Shown one piece after another: positions 29,001-37,296 of a stretch of 64,000 nucleotides of DNA. The stretch covers positions 186,001 through 250,000 of the forward strand of contig NZ_NSGF01000009.1 of assembly GCF_002294995.1 (NCBI RefSeq), read 5' to 3'. The first letter of the stretch is position 1. Each line of letters begins with the position of its first letter. The DNA comes from Mesorhizobium sp. WSM3860. Its GTDB lineage: Bacteria > Pseudomonadota > Alphaproteobacteria > Rhizobiales > Rhizobiaceae. Under the pieces are notes generated by a model, which was not told the origin of the DNA, searched no databases, and worked only from the letters and a program-made list of their open reading frames with translations. The position numbers were made by a program, and so were the translations under genes.

Positions 29001-29507
29001 GGCCACCGCCGCATCCGATCCGGCAAGCCTTGCCAGTCTTTGCACCAGTGCGCTCATGTTCGCCGGACCGCCTTCGCGGAAATAGCCAAGCAAGGCGTCG
29101 AGCTCGACGCGCGGCAGGGTCGAGGCTTCGATCAGCCGCTGGTCTTCGTCATGGCTTTCGCCCGGCAGCAGCGCCAGTTTGATATTTCGCTCGCGCGCCA
29201 CCGCTGCGAGCTGATCGCAGCCGTAGCGCCACCAGTCGTAGCCGCCGAGAATGCGGACCAGGACGACCCTGGCATGGCGGGCGACGCTGTCGATCCAAAG
29301 ATCGACCGACAGCGGATGGCGCAGATCGCGCAGCGCTGCCAGCCGCATCGAGGGCAGCCGCGCGGCGTCCGCTTTCCACGCAGCGGCCAAGCCGGCGAGG
29401 TCGCTGTCGGTGAAGGACAGGGCCACGACATCCGCAGGCGTCTGCCTGAGGTCGATCGGCTCGGCGAGATCGTCGAGCGAGGCGGATGTCGTGGTGAGGA
29501 TATGCAT
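26076..29507 (-). CDS. cobN: Cobaltochelatase, CobN subunit
   Basis: This is the large subunit of the ATP-dependent cobaltochelatase that inserts cobalt into hydrogenobyrinate a,c-diamide together with two partner subunits not present here. It has 1143 residues, shorter than the roughly 1275 of P. denitrificans CobN. Family stretches include RILGGYDWWRYGCDQL near 95, VHVGAHGTLEWLPGKTVALS near 575 and FGTSPGTYGAGVEEL near 910. A repeat-encoded proline/glycine segment (PPSVLPDVGGRTEGGA) sits at about residues 472-489. It overlaps cobG by four bases and follows cobW by 15 bp. Confidence 0.95.
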   Translation of the reverse strand: MHILTTTSASLDDLAEPIDLRQTPADVVALSFTDSDLAGLAAAWKADAARLPSMRLAALRDLRHPLSVDLWIDSVARHARVVLVRILGGYDWWRYGCDQLAAVARERNIKLALLPGESHDEDQRLIEASTLPRVELDALLGYFREGGPANMSALVQRLARLAGSDAAVAEPVSVPKAGYYQPGCGVVDKLELASTDAPIVPMLFYRSMLLAADVAPIDVLAEALRSQGMMPVPIFVSSLKDPVSLAFVETAFASLNPAAIVTATAFASGAEPGAETLFDRAGMPVFQVIVATTRREVWEKNQRGLAPADLAMHAVLPELDGRILAGAISFKGEIETDPALAFRAFANRPEADRVAQVAKRIAAFIRLQRTGRAWRKLAILIPDYPSAPGRTGYAVGLDVPSSVLAMLHGLKEQGYAVNGIPQSPRELLEALEAGGHGLAVEDYLTFSAELPRAARDAVEAAWGKAEGIGSREAPPSVLPDVGGRTEGGATERQPSQLAGETTFPFRAATFGNVTVALAPDRGRSADRRADYHDPTLPPRHELIAFGLWLQKSLGVHAIVHVGAHGTLEWLPGKTVALSDTCFPEIVTGSLPVVYPFIVSNPGEAAQAKRRVSAVTLGHLPPPLTGAGLDQAQQKLERLVDEYAQADGLDRRRRDRLAKLIVETAQETGLASEAGVAKTDAPDEALRRIDAWLCDLKDFAVKDGLHVYGRTPEDEADPLRRQSAETEKTALLAALDGRHIKAGPAGAPARGRSDVLPTGRNLFTSDPRTMPTPTAYDLGQAAAEEVVRSYMQSHGDWPRSLVIDLWGSASLRTGGEEIGQGLALMGCRPQWDAATGRVTGIEVLPPAALGRPRVDVTWRISGLFRDMFPTQIALIDAAASAVAGRDEDDSENPLAAASRAAGKVGLRIFGTSPGTYGAGVEELLSRGEWSAREEIGRAYLEATSHAYGGPEGEAISAPGAFEGRIAEADLLVHTGDDPGRDILEGSADVAFIGGFSAALAALGRNADVIVLDTTDPSKPKPRSVGEAVARVVRARAVNPRFIAGQMRHGPRGASEFAETVDRLVGFAETTHAVSGALIEAVHDAYIGDAEVRAFLLRENPAAAKVIAERFLAARRRGLWHPLRNSIDDDLAALIAEAQACGLAA
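28042..28091. repeat. Palindromic repeat inserted in-frame in cobN
   Basis: CCCCCCTCTGTCCTGCC and GGCAGGACAGAGGGGGG form a 17-bp perfect stem around a short centre (gcccacgtct). The stem matches the outer part of the cobG repeat arms. The minus-strand reading stays open and yields a peptide very similar to the one in CobG (PPSVLPD and GRTEGGA). Confidence 0.9.
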
Positions 29508-29522
29508 CGCTTCTTATGGGCC

Positions 29523-30560
29523 TCAGCCGGCGAGGATATGCTCGATCGCCGGGCGGTTTAGCCCCTTAAGGCCAATGACGACGAGCCGCGAGCGGCGGTC
29601 ATCCTCGGCCATCCAGGCGCGGTCGTAATAATGGTTGACGCGCGGGCCGACGGCCTGGAGCAGAAGCCGCATCGGCTTGCCGCCCACCTCGACAAAGCCT
29701 TTGACGCGCAGAACGTTTTCCTGCTCGGCGGCAAGGGCGACGCGCTTTGCCAGCTCATCCGGACTGGCGATGGACGGGATATCGATGACGAAGGAGTCGA
29801 AATCGTCATGCTCATGGTCGAGCTCGTCGTCGTGATGGGTCTTGCGGTTCTCGATATCGTCCTCGACCGCGAGGCCGAGGCCAAGCAGCACGGACGGGTC
29901 GACCTTGCCCTGCGCGGTCGACACGACTTTAACAGCGCGCGCCACATGCTCGCCGATAACGGCGTTGGCGCGCTCCGAGCCGGCGGCATCCATCAGATCG
30001 CTCTTCGAGAGGATGATGAGGTCGGCGCAGGCGATCTGGTCCTCGAACACCTCTTCGACCGGATCATCGTGGTCGAGCGAATCGTCGGCGGCGCGCTGCG
30101 CCTGCAGGGCGTCCATGTCGGAGGCGACGCGGCCGTCGGCCAGCGCCGGACCGTCGACCACGGCGATGACACCATCGACCGTCACGCGGCTCTTCACCGT
30201 CGGCCACTGGAAGGCCTGGACGAGCGGCTTCGGCAAAGCGAGGCCGGAGGTTTCGATCAGGATGTGGTCGACCTTCGGCGTGCGCGACAGGATCTGGTCG
30301 AGCGCCGGCACGAAATCGTCGGCGACGGTGCAGCAGATGCAGCCATTGGCGAGTTCGACGATATTTTCCTCCGGGCAGGTATCGATGCCGCAGCCTTTCA
30401 GAATTTCACCGTCGATGCCGACATCGCCGAATTCGTTGACAATGATCGCCAGTCGCTTGCCCTTGGCGTTTTCGAGCAGGTTGCGGATCAGCGTCGTCTT
30501 GCCGGCGCCGAGAAAGCCGGTGACGACGGTGCAGGGAACACGGGAAACGGAAGCGTCCAT
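29523..30560 (-). CDS. cobW: CobW-family metal-chaperone GTPase
   Basis: This 345-residue G3E GTPase has Walker A GFLGAGKTT at residues 15-23, the metal-binding CxCC motif in ANGCICCTV near 75, LIETSGLALPKP near 108 and a His/Asp-rich loop (THHDDELDHEHDD) near 250. In B12 clusters CobW is thought to deliver cobalt for corrin synthesis. ATG 30560 starts 2 bp after the DUF1636 gene; cobN follows 15 bp downstream. Confidence 0.95.
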   Translation of the reverse strand: MDASVSRVPCTVVTGFLGAGKTTLIRNLLENAKGKRLAIIVNEFGDVGIDGEILKGCGIDTCPEENIVELANGCICCTVADDFVPALDQILSRTPKVDHILIETSGLALPKPLVQAFQWPTVKSRVTVDGVIAVVDGPALADGRVASDMDALQAQRAADDSLDHDDPVEEVFEDQIACADLIILSKSDLMDAAGSERANAVIGEHVARAVKVVSTAQGKVDPSVLLGLGLAVEDDIENRKTHHDDELDHEHDDFDSFVIDIPSIASPDELAKRVALAAEQENVLRVKGFVEVGGKPMRLLLQAVGPRVNHYYDRAWMAEDDRRSRLVVIGLKGLNRPAIEHILAG

Positions 30561-30562
30561 GA

Positions 30563-30991
30563 TCAGTCCTTCAGGAGATCGAGGGGAGGGAGGCGGGCAA
30601 CCAGGCCGCGCTTGAGGGAATCGGGACGGCCGCGCCACGGGATGAGGCCGTCGGTCGAAGTGGCGAAGAGTTTTGCGCCAGTAACCAGGTCGGCGCCGCT
30701 GGTCGTTTCCAGGTCACCGAAGACATAGCTCCAGCAGCCGTCGCGCAGCAGCGCCGCGCTCAGGCGGCGTTTGCAATTGCCGAGGCATTCGACGGTGCGA
30801 ATGCGGATTTTCTCGTCCGGCGCGGCGCGGCGCGTGTCCTCGGCAAGGAGGGCGCCGGCGCGCGGATGCGCGTCCGAACCGGTCTCATCGCGGCATGACG
30901 AGCAGACGATGACGGTCACTTCCGACAACGCGTCGCGGGGTTCGGACGAAATGTCCGCGGTATTAGCCGGAAAACTGACGTTGCGATCCAA
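30563..30991 (-). CDS. DUF1636-family protein, first gene after the B12 riboswitch
   Basis: This 142-residue protein has a thioredoxin-like ferredoxin arrangement of cysteines: VIVCSSCRDE near residue 30 and VECLGNCKRRLS near 68, then SYVFGDLE. DUF1636 proteins are frequent in B12-regulated loci and may bind a metal or Fe-S cluster; the function is unknown. The start is an unusual TTG at 30991, supported by AAGGAG 7 nt upstream. GTG 30919 is a weaker alternative. It is followed 2 bp later by cobW. Confidence 0.8.
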   Translation of the reverse strand: MDRNVSFPANTADISSEPRDALSEVTVIVCSSCRDETGSDAHPRAGALLAEDTRRAAPDEKIRIRTVECLGNCKRRLSAALLRDGCWSYVFGDLETTSGADLVTGAKLFATSTDGLIPWRGRPDSLKRGLVARLPPLDLLKD

Positions 30992-31041
30992 ACCAGGCTC
31001 CTTGCCCGGAAAACCCGCCGAGCGATCGGATTCTCATGTCT

Positions 31042-31216
31042 CAGACGGCAGGTCTCCTGGCTCGCGGGTCGTCGCCTGGCGCCGCCTTCCCGGGAACATT
31101 CCCAGTGGTTTTCGGCTGAGGCTCGTCGCTCACAGTTGCGGGGACAGCCGCGGATTTGGGATTTCCCGCACCGCATTCCCTCTTGGCTCCTCCCTTTGCC
31201 GGGAGAAGACCGTCTG
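31042..31216 (-). promoter_or_regulatory. Cobalamin (adenosylcobalamin) riboswitch
   Basis: On the minus strand the conserved parts appear in order: the closing stem CAGACGG (31216-31210) pairing with CCGTCTG (31048-31042), GAGGGAATGCGGTGCGGGAA, the GGCTGTCCCCGCAACTGTGA core, the B12-box-like stretch around CCACTGGGAA, and GCCAGGAGACCTGCCG. It lies 50 bp before the TTG start of the DUF1636 gene and should repress the downstream cob run when cobalamin is plentiful. It begins only about 43 bp after the stop codon of the ycaQ-like gene on the same strand. Confidence 0.95.
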
Positions 31217-31258
31217 GCCCGGATTTAGGCTTAGAGCTACGCGGCTGTCAACGCGCGG

Positions 31259-32461
31259 CTACGACACCGAGATGTCGGCCAACGCCGGCCCAAGGTCGCC
31301 GGCCGGTGTCACCTCGATGCTCTCCAGGCCGAGCCATGCCTGCATCTGTTTCAGCTCATCGAAGAGCTGTGCGGCCGTTTCGGCGGGAGCGCCGGCTTCG
31401 GCAAAAGCGGCGTGGACGCGCAGCACACTCGCAGGGCGGTCGGCTTTCAGGTCGACGCGGGCGACGATCCGGTCGCCGAGCAGGAAAGGCAGCACGTAGT
31501 AGCCGTACTGGCGCTTTTCGGCCGGCGTGTAGATTTCGATGCGGTAGCGGAACCCGAAGAGCTTTTCCGTGCGCTTACGTTCGAAGACGACGGGATCGAA
31601 CGGCGCGAGCAGGGCGCGCGCGTCGATGCGGCGCGGAAAACGGGCGTCCTTGTGGAGGTAGGCGGGCTTGTCCCAGCCTTCGACCTTCACCGCCAGCAAT
31701 TCGCCCATTTCAACAAGCTCTTCGATGCGGTCTTTCGTGTCGCCGGGTGCCAGGCGAAAATAGTCGCGCAGGTCGCTGTAGGTGGCGATGCCATGCGCGC
31801 GCGCTGAAATGCGCAGCAGTTCGCGATGCGCGTCCTCGACCGAGGGCACCGGCAAGTCGAGCACGGTCTGCGGCAGAACGCGCTCCGGCAGGTCGTAGTA
31901 GCGTTCGAATCCGCGCCGGTAGGCGGTGGTGATGCGCCCGGCCCAGAACAGCCATTCGAAAGCGTGCTTGGCCTCGCTCCAGCCCCACCAGCCGCCATTG
32001 CCCTTGTGGCCTTCGATGTCGGAGGCGGCGATCGGCCCGCGTTCCGCGACTTGCCCGTAGATCTCGTCGATCATCGCCTTGCGCTCGCGGCCCCATTTGG
32101 CGAGGCCGAGATACATTTCGTCGCCTTGCTCGGCGCGCTGCATGCGCCAGCGCATCAACGGGTAAGTCTCGACCGGCAGTAAGGAAGCCTCATGAGCCCA
32201 GTATTCGAAGAGAGTTCGCTTGCGGGTGACGGCAGCGTTGTCGAGCAGCGCAAGCGGGTAGGGGCCGAGGCGCGAATAGAGCGGCATATAATGGGCGCGC
32301 ACCACCGCGCTGACGGAATCGATCTGCAGCAGGCCAGTTCGGGAAAGCACGCGGGCGAGATGACGACGATCGGGCGTGGCGGCCGGCCGCGCATCGGTGA
32401 AACCCTGCGCGCCGAGCGCGATGCGCCTTGCTGCGGCGAGCGAGATCTTTTCCTTCATCAA
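31259..32461 (-). CDS. YcaQ-like winged-helix DNA glycosylase family protein
   Basis: This 400-residue protein belongs to the HTH_42/YcaQ family: ISLAAARRIALGAQGF at the start, LLQIDSVSAVVRAHYMPLYS near 45 and EYWAHEASLLPVETYPLMRW near 88. LAPFDPVVFERKRTEKLFGF is near 285 and YYVLPFLLGDRIVARVDLKADR near 320 (quoted in part: LPFLLGDRIVARVDLK). E. coli YcaQ unhooks DNA interstrand crosslinks. The conserved catalytic QxD-type motif appears as LQIDS. It is divergent from nuoA with 331 bp between. Confidence 0.85.
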   Translation of the reverse strand: MMKEKISLAAARRIALGAQGFTDARPAATPDRRHLARVLSRTGLLQIDSVSAVVRAHYMPLYSRLGPYPLALLDNAAVTRKRTLFEYWAHEASLLPVETYPLMRWRMQRAEQGDEMYLGLAKWGRERKAMIDEIYGQVAERGPIAASDIEGHKGNGGWWGWSEAKHAFEWLFWAGRITTAYRRGFERYYDLPERVLPQTVLDLPVPSVEDAHRELLRISARAHGIATYSDLRDYFRLAPGDTKDRIEELVEMGELLAVKVEGWDKPAYLHKDARFPRRIDARALLAPFDPVVFERKRTEKLFGFRYRIEIYTPAEKRQYGYYVLPFLLGDRIVARVDLKADRPASVLRVHAAFAEAGAPAETAAQLFDELKQMQAWLGLESIEVTPAGDLGPALADISVS

Positions 32462-32792
32462 ACTACTTTGCCCTGATCCTTTGCCGGGATTTCCAGTCGG
32501 TGATTCCGACCATGCTAGCAGGCAAATGGCGGGAGATATGTCAGCAGAGAAAAGTGGAGTAAAACTTGAAGGAAATCAAAGAGGAGCGGATCGGACCAGT
32601 TTCTTCCGATATGGCGTCCAAGGCCGGATTTTGAACAAGGTTTGACTTGCGTCGCCGAAACCGCTGCGCTAACCCTCGCCGCGTCGCAGCATAGGCCACC
32701 TAAAACGGTTCAGCGGGTTAAACTGTCACGCTTCCGCCTTAGAGTCCGTTGCTGTAATCAAAGTGAACTGGCCGCCGAAGGAAAGTCGCCGC
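32462..32792. other. Intergenic region between ycaQ-like gene and nuoA
   Basis: These 331 bp separate two divergent genes and should hold both promoters. The nuo side shows TTGACTT at 32642-32648 and a nuoA ribosome site (GAAGGAAAG, 32776-32784). I see no convincing open reading frame, RNA gene or terminator, and no clear -10 that I would commit to. Confidence 0.5.
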
Positions 32793-33158
32793 ATGAGCGC
32801 ACTCCTAAGTTCGTATCTGCCCATCGTCCTCTTCATCGCAGTGGCGATGGTTGTCGGTCTGGCGCTGATCGTCGCGCCGTTCCTGGTGGCCTACCGCAAT
32901 CCCGATCCGGAAAAGCTTTCCGCCTATGAATGCGGGTTCAATTCATTCGACGACGCCCGCATGAAGTTCGACATCCGCTTCTACCTGGTGTCGATCCTGT
33001 TCATCATCTTCGATCTCGAGGTCGCCTTCCTGTTCCCCTGGGCGGTGTCGTTCTCGAAGCTCGGCATGCTCGGCTTCTGGTCGATGATGGTGTTCCTGGC
33101 GGTGCTGACCATCGGCTTTGCCTATGAATGGAAAAAAGGAGCGCTGGAATGGGATTGA
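32793..33158 (+). CDS. nuoA: NADH-quinone oxidoreductase subunit A
   Basis: This is a small membrane subunit of complex I, of 121 residues with three hydrophobic segments. The conserved loop [20 protein letters not shown] (near 40-60) takes part in quinone-site coupling, followed by [23 protein letters not shown] 32793 is preceded by GAAGGAAAG. It is first in an operon of 14 nuo genes and overlaps nuoB by 10 bp. Confidence 0.97.
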   Translation: MSALLSSYLPIVLFIAVAMVVGLALIVAPFLVAYRNPDPEKLSAYECGFNSFDDARMKFDIRFYLVSILFIIFDLEVAFLFPWAVSFSKLGMLGFWSMMVFLAVLTIGFAYEWKKGALEWD

Positions 33159-33730
33159 ACGACAGTTCAGGCACCCTCGTCGCGCCGAACCCCAAGGGCA
33201 TCATCGATCCCAACACCGGCAGGCCGGTGGGGGAGGACGATCCCTTCTTCCTCGAGATCAACAATGAGCTGGCCGACAAGGGTTTCCTTGTCACCTCGAC
33301 CGAAGCGCTGATCACCTGGGCGCGCAGCGGCTCGCTGATGTTCATGACCTTCGGCCTCGCCTGCTGCGCGGTCGAGATGATCCACACCTCGATGCCGCGC
33401 TACGACTCGGAGAGGTTCGGCGTCGCGCCGCGCGCGTCTCCGCGCCAGTCCGACATCATGATTGTCGCCGGCACGCTGACCAACAAGATGGCGCCGGCGC
33501 TGCGCAAGGTCTACGACCAGATGCCGGAGCCGCGCTACGTCATCTCGATGGGTTCGTGCGCCAATGGCGGCGGCTACTATCACTATTCCTATTCGGTGGT
33601 GCGCGGCTGCGACCGCATCGTGCCGGTCGACATCTATGTGCCCGGCTGCCCGCCGAGCGCGGAAGCGCTGCTCTACGGCATTCTTCTGTTGCAGAAGAAG
33701 ATCCGCCGCACCGGCACGATCGAACGGTGA
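33149..33730 (+). CDS. nuoB: NADH-quinone oxidoreductase subunit B
   Basis: This 193-residue subunit carries Fe-S cluster N2, the last electron donor to quinone. Ligands are the adjacent cysteines in GLACCAVEM near residue 70 and those in MGSCANGG near 135 and [11 protein letters not shown] near 165. ATG 33149 lies inside the end of nuoA and follows AAAAGGAG. Confidence 0.98.
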   Translation: MGLNDSSGTLVAPNPKGIIDPNTGRPVGEDDPFFLEINNELADKGFLVTSTEALITWARSGSLMFMTFGLACCAVEMIHTSMPRYDSERFGVAPRASPRQSDIMIVAGTLTNKMAPALRKVYDQMPEPRYVISMGSCANGGGYYHYSYSVVRGCDRIVPVDIYVPGCPPSAEALLYGILLLQKKIRRTGTIER

Positions 33731-33734
33731 ACCA

Positions 33735-34337
33735 ATGGCCTTGGCGTTGAACGAACTCTCCACATATCTCGGCGAGAAGCTCTCCGGCCGCATTGGCGAA
33801 ACGGTGTTTGCTTATCGCGAGCTGACGGTTTGCATCGAGCCGGGAAACCTGATCGAGGTCGCGACCTTGCTGCGCGACGACCCGCGCTGCCAGTTCGTAT
33901 CGATCATCGACATCTGCGGCGCCGACTATCCGTCGCGAGCCAAGCGTTTCGACGTCGTCTACCACCTGTTGTCGCCGAAGCAGAATGTGCGCATTCGTCT
34001 CAAGGTCCAGGCTGACGAGGAGACGCTGGTGCCGTCGTTGACCGCCGTCTATCCGGGCGCCGACTGGTACGAGCGCGAGACCTATGATCTCTACGGCGTG
34101 CTCTTCTCCGGTCATCCGGATCTGCGGCGCATCCTCACCGACTACGGCTTTGAAGGATATCCGCTGCGCAAGGATTTCCCGCTGACCGGCTTCGTCGAGG
34201 TGCGCTACGACGACGAAGCCAAGCGCGTGATCTACGAACCGGTCGAACTCAAGCAGGAATTCCGCAATTTCGATTTTCTTTCGCCCTGGGAAGGCACGGA
34301 CTACGTGCTGCCGGGGGATGAAAAGGCGAAGCAGTGA
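33735..34337 (+). CDS. nuoC: NADH-quinone oxidoreductase subunit C
   Basis: This 200-residue peripheral-arm subunit has [11 protein letters not shown] near 55, [13 protein letters not shown] near 85 and the signature [20 protein letters not shown] near 117, with [17 protein letters not shown] near 150. The stop codon TGA (34335-34337) is itself part of the first heptad of a repeat element, so the element provides the natural end of the gene. In most alphaproteobacteria nuoD follows directly. Confidence 0.97.
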   Translation: MALALNELSTYLGEKLSGRIGETVFAYRELTVCIEPGNLIEVATLLRDDPRCQFVSIIDICGADYPSRAKRFDVVYHLLSPKQNVRIRLKVQADEETLVPSLTAVYPGADWYERETYDLYGVLFSGHPDLRRILTDYGFEGYPLRKDFPLTGFVEVRYDDEAKRVIYEPVELKQEFRNFDFLSPWEGTDYVLPGDEKAKQ

Positions 34338-34771
34338 ATGGTGAATAGTGAATGGTGAATGGACGAGACGCCGGAAAAGATACGCGACTATCGCGATCTC
34401 ATCGTCTGGCAGGAGGCAATGGATATTGCCGAGTCCATTTACGCTTTGACGCGTGGGTTTCCGCGCGAGGAAATGTACGGACTGGCAGCTCAAATGCGGC
34501 GATGCGCACCTTCTATACCGGCGAACATTGCGGAAGGGTTCGGCCGCGCTCAGAGGCAACCGTTCACTCAATTCCTTCGTATTGCGCAGGGCTCATTGAA
34601 GGAACTGGAAACGCATACAATGCTGTGCGGGCGTGTGGGACTCTTGTCCAAGCAGCAGGCCGCAAGTTTGGAACCAAGCTTCACCCGGTTGGGCAAAAGG
34701 CTAGTTTCTTTCGTTCGGTCTCTCGAGGGAGAGCGCGAATGACCATTCACCATTCACTATTCACTATTCAC
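34334..34771. mobile_element. Heptad-inverted-repeat element carrying a four-helix-bundle gene
   Basis: The left arm 34334-34362 is four GTGAATG/GTGAATA heptads. The right arm 34743-34771 is its reverse complement with 28 of 29 positions matching. Between them lies one gene that starts inside the left arm and stops one base before the right arm. The unit interrupts the nuo operon between nuoC and nuoD. A shorter copy without a gene is at 51687-51773. No transposase is present; calling it mobile is inference from the two copies. Confidence 0.65.
34359..34742 (+). CDS. Four-helix-bundle protein (23S rRNA intervening-sequence / S23 family)
   Basis: This 127-residue, all-helical protein has the family pattern: YRDLIVWQEAMDIAESIYAL at the start, FPREEMYGLAAQMRRCAPSI near 35, PANIAEGFGRAQRQPFTQFL near 52 and AQGSLKELETHTML near 75. 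Relatives are encoded in intervening sequences of 23S rRNA genes in some bacteria and are related to the Avd accessory proteins of diversity-generating retroelements. No known catalytic activity. ATG 34359 is formed by the left inverted-repeat arm. It does not belong to complex I. Confidence 0.88.
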   Translation: MDETPEKIRDYRDLIVWQEAMDIAESIYALTRGFPREEMYGLAAQMRRCAPSIPANIAEGFGRAQRQPFTQFLRIAQGSLKELETHTMLCGRVGLLSKQQAASLEPSFTRLGKRLVSFVRSLEGERE

Positions 34772-34790
34772 AATTCGCCAAGGGCGATCC

Positions 34791-35981
34791 ATGGCTGAAA
34801 TCTCCGTCCGCAATTTCAACATTAACTTTGGGCCTCAACACCCTGCTGCGCATGGCGTTTTGCGTCTGGTGCTGGAGCTGGACGGCGAAGTGGTCGATCG
34901 CGTCGATCCGCATATCGGCCTGCTCCATCGCGGCACCGAGAAGCTGATCGAGGCCAAGACCTATCTGCAGGCGGTGCCCTATCTCGACCGGCTCGACTAT
35001 TGCGCGCCGATGAACCAGGAGCATGCCTTCGCGCTCGCGGCCGAGCGCCTGCTCGGCATCGAGGTGCCGAAGCGCGGCCAGCTGATCCGCGTGCTCTATT
35101 CCGAAATGGGCCGCATCATGTCGCACATTCTCAATGTGACGACGCAAGCGATGGACGTCGGCGCGCTGACGCCGCCGCTGTGGGGCTTCGTTGAGCGCGA
35201 GAAGCTGATGGTGTTCTATGAGCGCGCTTCCGGCTCACGCATGCATGCAGCCTATTTCCGGCCGGGCGGCGTGCATCAGGACCTGCCGCAGAAGCTGATC
35301 GAGGACATCGGCAAGTGGATCGATCCGTTCCTGAAGTCGGTTGACGATCTCGACGCGCTGCTCACCGGCAACCGCATCTTCAAGCAACGCAATGTCGACA
35401 TTGGCACGGTGTCGCTGGCCGACGCCTGGGCCTGGGGTTTTTCGGGCGTGATGGTGCGCGGCTCGGGCGCCGCCTGGGACCTGCGCAAGGCGCAGCCCTA
35501 TGAATGCTATTCCGAGATGGATTTCGACATCCCGATCGGCAAGAACGGCGACTGCTACGACCGTTATCTCGTGCGCATGGAAGAGATGCGCCAATCGGCC
35601 AAGATCATGCGCCAGTGCGTCGATCTTCTGCTCGGCAAGGAGAGCGCCGGACCGGTGTCGAACCTGGACGGCAAGGTGGTGCCGCCGAAGCGCGCGGCGA
35701 TGAAGCGCTCGATGGAAGCGCTCATCCATCACTTCAAGCTCTATACCGAGGGCTATCGCGTGCCGGCCGGCGAGGTCTATGCGGCCGTCGAGGCGCCGAA
35801 GGGCGAGTTTGGCGTCTATCTGGTCTCCGACGGCACCAACAAGCCCTATCGCTGCAAGCTGCGCGCGCCCGGTTTCGCCCATCTGCAGGCCATGGATTTC
35901 CTGTGCCGCGGTCACATGCTGGCCGACGTCACCGCCGTGCTTGGCTCCCTCGACATCGTGTTTGGTGAGGTCGATCGCTAA
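34791..35981 (+). CDS. nuoD: NADH-quinone oxidoreductase subunit D
   Basis: This 396-residue 49-kDa-type subunit forms the quinone pocket with NuoB. It shows [15 protein letters not shown] near residue 11 (quinone-site histidine), [12 protein letters not shown] near 42, [20 protein letters not shown] near 62 and a C-terminal FGEVDR. ATG 34791 comes 20 bp after the repeat element, so nuoD is probably still read with nuoABC if the element does not terminate transcription. Confidence 0.98.
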   Translation: MAEISVRNFNINFGPQHPAAHGVLRLVLELDGEVVDRVDPHIGLLHRGTEKLIEAKTYLQAVPYLDRLDYCAPMNQEHAFALAAERLLGIEVPKRGQLIRVLYSEMGRIMSHILNVTTQAMDVGALTPPLWGFVEREKLMVFYERASGSRMHAAYFRPGGVHQDLPQKLIEDIGKWIDPFLKSVDDLDALLTGNRIFKQRNVDIGTVSLADAWAWGFSGVMVRGSGAAWDLRKAQPYECYSEMDFDIPIGKNGDCYDRYLVRMEEMRQSAKIMRQCVDLLLGKESAGPVSNLDGKVVPPKRAAMKRSMEALIHHFKLYTEGYRVPAGEVYAAVEAPKGEFGVYLVSDGTNKPYRCKLRAPGFAHLQAMDFLCRGHMLADVTAVLGSLDIVFGEVDR

Positions 35982-37286
35982 ATGTCAGTCCGCCGTCTCG
36001 CAGATGCCAGCGTCCAGCCAGCTACCTTCGCCTTCAACGAGGTGAACGCGGCGGCGGCTGAGCAGTGGATCGCCAAATACCCGAAGGGGCGCGAACAGTC
36101 GGCCATCATCCCGCTGCTTATGATCGCGCAGGAGCAGGAAGGCTGGGTCACCAAGGCGGCGATCGAAACGATCTCGGATATGCTCGGCATGCCGCGCATC
36201 CGCGGCCTCGAAGTCGCGACCTTCTACACGCAATACCAGCTCAATCCGGTCGGCACCCGCGCCCATATCCAGGTCTGCGGCACGACGCCCTGCATGCTGC
36301 GTGGCTCGGAGGCGCTGATGGATGTGTGCCGGTCGAAGATCCATCACGACCAGTTCCACACCAACGACAAGGGCACGCTGTCGTGGGAGGAGGTCGAATG
36401 CCTCGGCGCCTGCGTCAACGCGCCGATGGTCATGATCTTCAAGGACACGTTCGAGGATCTGACGCCGGAGCGCCTTGCGGAGATCATCGACCTTTATGAA
36501 GCCGGCAAAGGCGCCGAGGTGAAGCCCGGCCCGCAGAACGGCCGCGCCGGTTCGGAGCCGGCCGCGGGCCTGACGACGCTGAAGAGCGAGAAGGCAATCC
36601 TGAAGTCCACCCGCGACAAGGAAGCCAAGGCCGCCGCGAAGGCAGCCAGGCAAGCCGCTGCCGCAGCGCCGGCGACTGCATCCGCCGCCATCGTTTCGCA
36701 GGCGCCTGCCGCGCCGCCCTCGGCCCCTGTCGGGCCATCGAAATCCGGCAAGCCGAAAACGGACGCGCCCGAAACCAGTCCGGCACTGAGGACACCGTCG
36801 TCGGTCAAGGTTTCGCCCGCCACCGAGAAGGCGGCCAGCGTCAGGGCGCCGCGCCACTCCGCAGCCAATGCCAACCAGGCTTCCCCGGAAGTCGAGGCGG
36901 TTTCGAAGCCGCGCAGCGGGCCGAAGGCCAAGGCCGAGCCGGCTTCCGCCTTCAAGTCGCCGGAAGCGAAGCAGCCTGCGACCAGGACGGCCAAGCCTTC
37001 GCTAGAGGACAAGAACCGCCCGGCCGGGATCGCGCGTCCGGCAACAGTCGACGATCTGAAGCTGATCTCCGGTGTCGGTCCGAAGATCGAAGGCATCCTG
37101 CATTCGCTTGGCATTTACACTTTCGCGCAGGTCTCTGCGTGGAGGAAGGCCGAGCGCGAATGGGTTGACGGTTATCTCAATTTCCGCGGCCGTATCGAGC
37201 GCGACGACTGGGTGAAGCAGGCCAAGGCGCTCGCCAAGGGCGGCGTAGCCGAATACATCCGCGTCTTCGGCAAGAAGCCGGTCTGA
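35982..37286 (+). CDS. nuoE: NADH-quinone oxidoreductase subunit E with long C-terminal extension
   Basis: This protein has 434 residues, against about 160-220 for a plain NuoE. The first 185 are the thioredoxin-like [2Fe-2S] subunit, with cysteines in [11 protein letters not shown] and [13 protein letters not shown]. Then comes an Ala/Pro/Lys-rich linker (about 190-350) and a helix-hairpin-helix domain (352-434: [36 protein letters not shown]). The same domain occurs at 38674-39360. The extension may help assembly or bind nucleic acid; both are guesses. It starts directly after nuoD. Confidence 0.95.
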   Translation: MSVRRLADASVQPATFAFNEVNAAAAEQWIAKYPKGREQSAIIPLLMIAQEQEGWVTKAAIETISDMLGMPRIRGLEVATFYTQYQLNPVGTRAHIQVCGTTPCMLRGSEALMDVCRSKIHHDQFHTNDKGTLSWEEVECLGACVNAPMVMIFKDTFEDLTPERLAEIIDLYEAGKGAEVKPGPQNGRAGSEPAAGLTTLKSEKAILKSTRDKEAKAAAKAARQAAAAAPATASAAIVSQAPAAPPSAPVGPSKSGKPKTDAPETSPALRTPSSVKVSPATEKAASVRAPRHSAANANQASPEVEAVSKPRSGPKAKAEPASAFKSPEAKQPATRTAKPSLEDKNRPAGIARPATVDDLKLISGVGPKIEGILHSLGIYTFAQVSAWRKAEREWVDGYLNFRGRIERDDWVKQAKALAKGGVAEYIRVFGKKPV

Positions 37287-37296
37287 GGGACGAACA

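Noticed and set aside
34334..34771. CRISPR or tandem-repeat array from the GTGAATG heptads
   Set aside because: Repeats are 7 bp and contiguous, without spacers, and occur as inverted arms around a gene.
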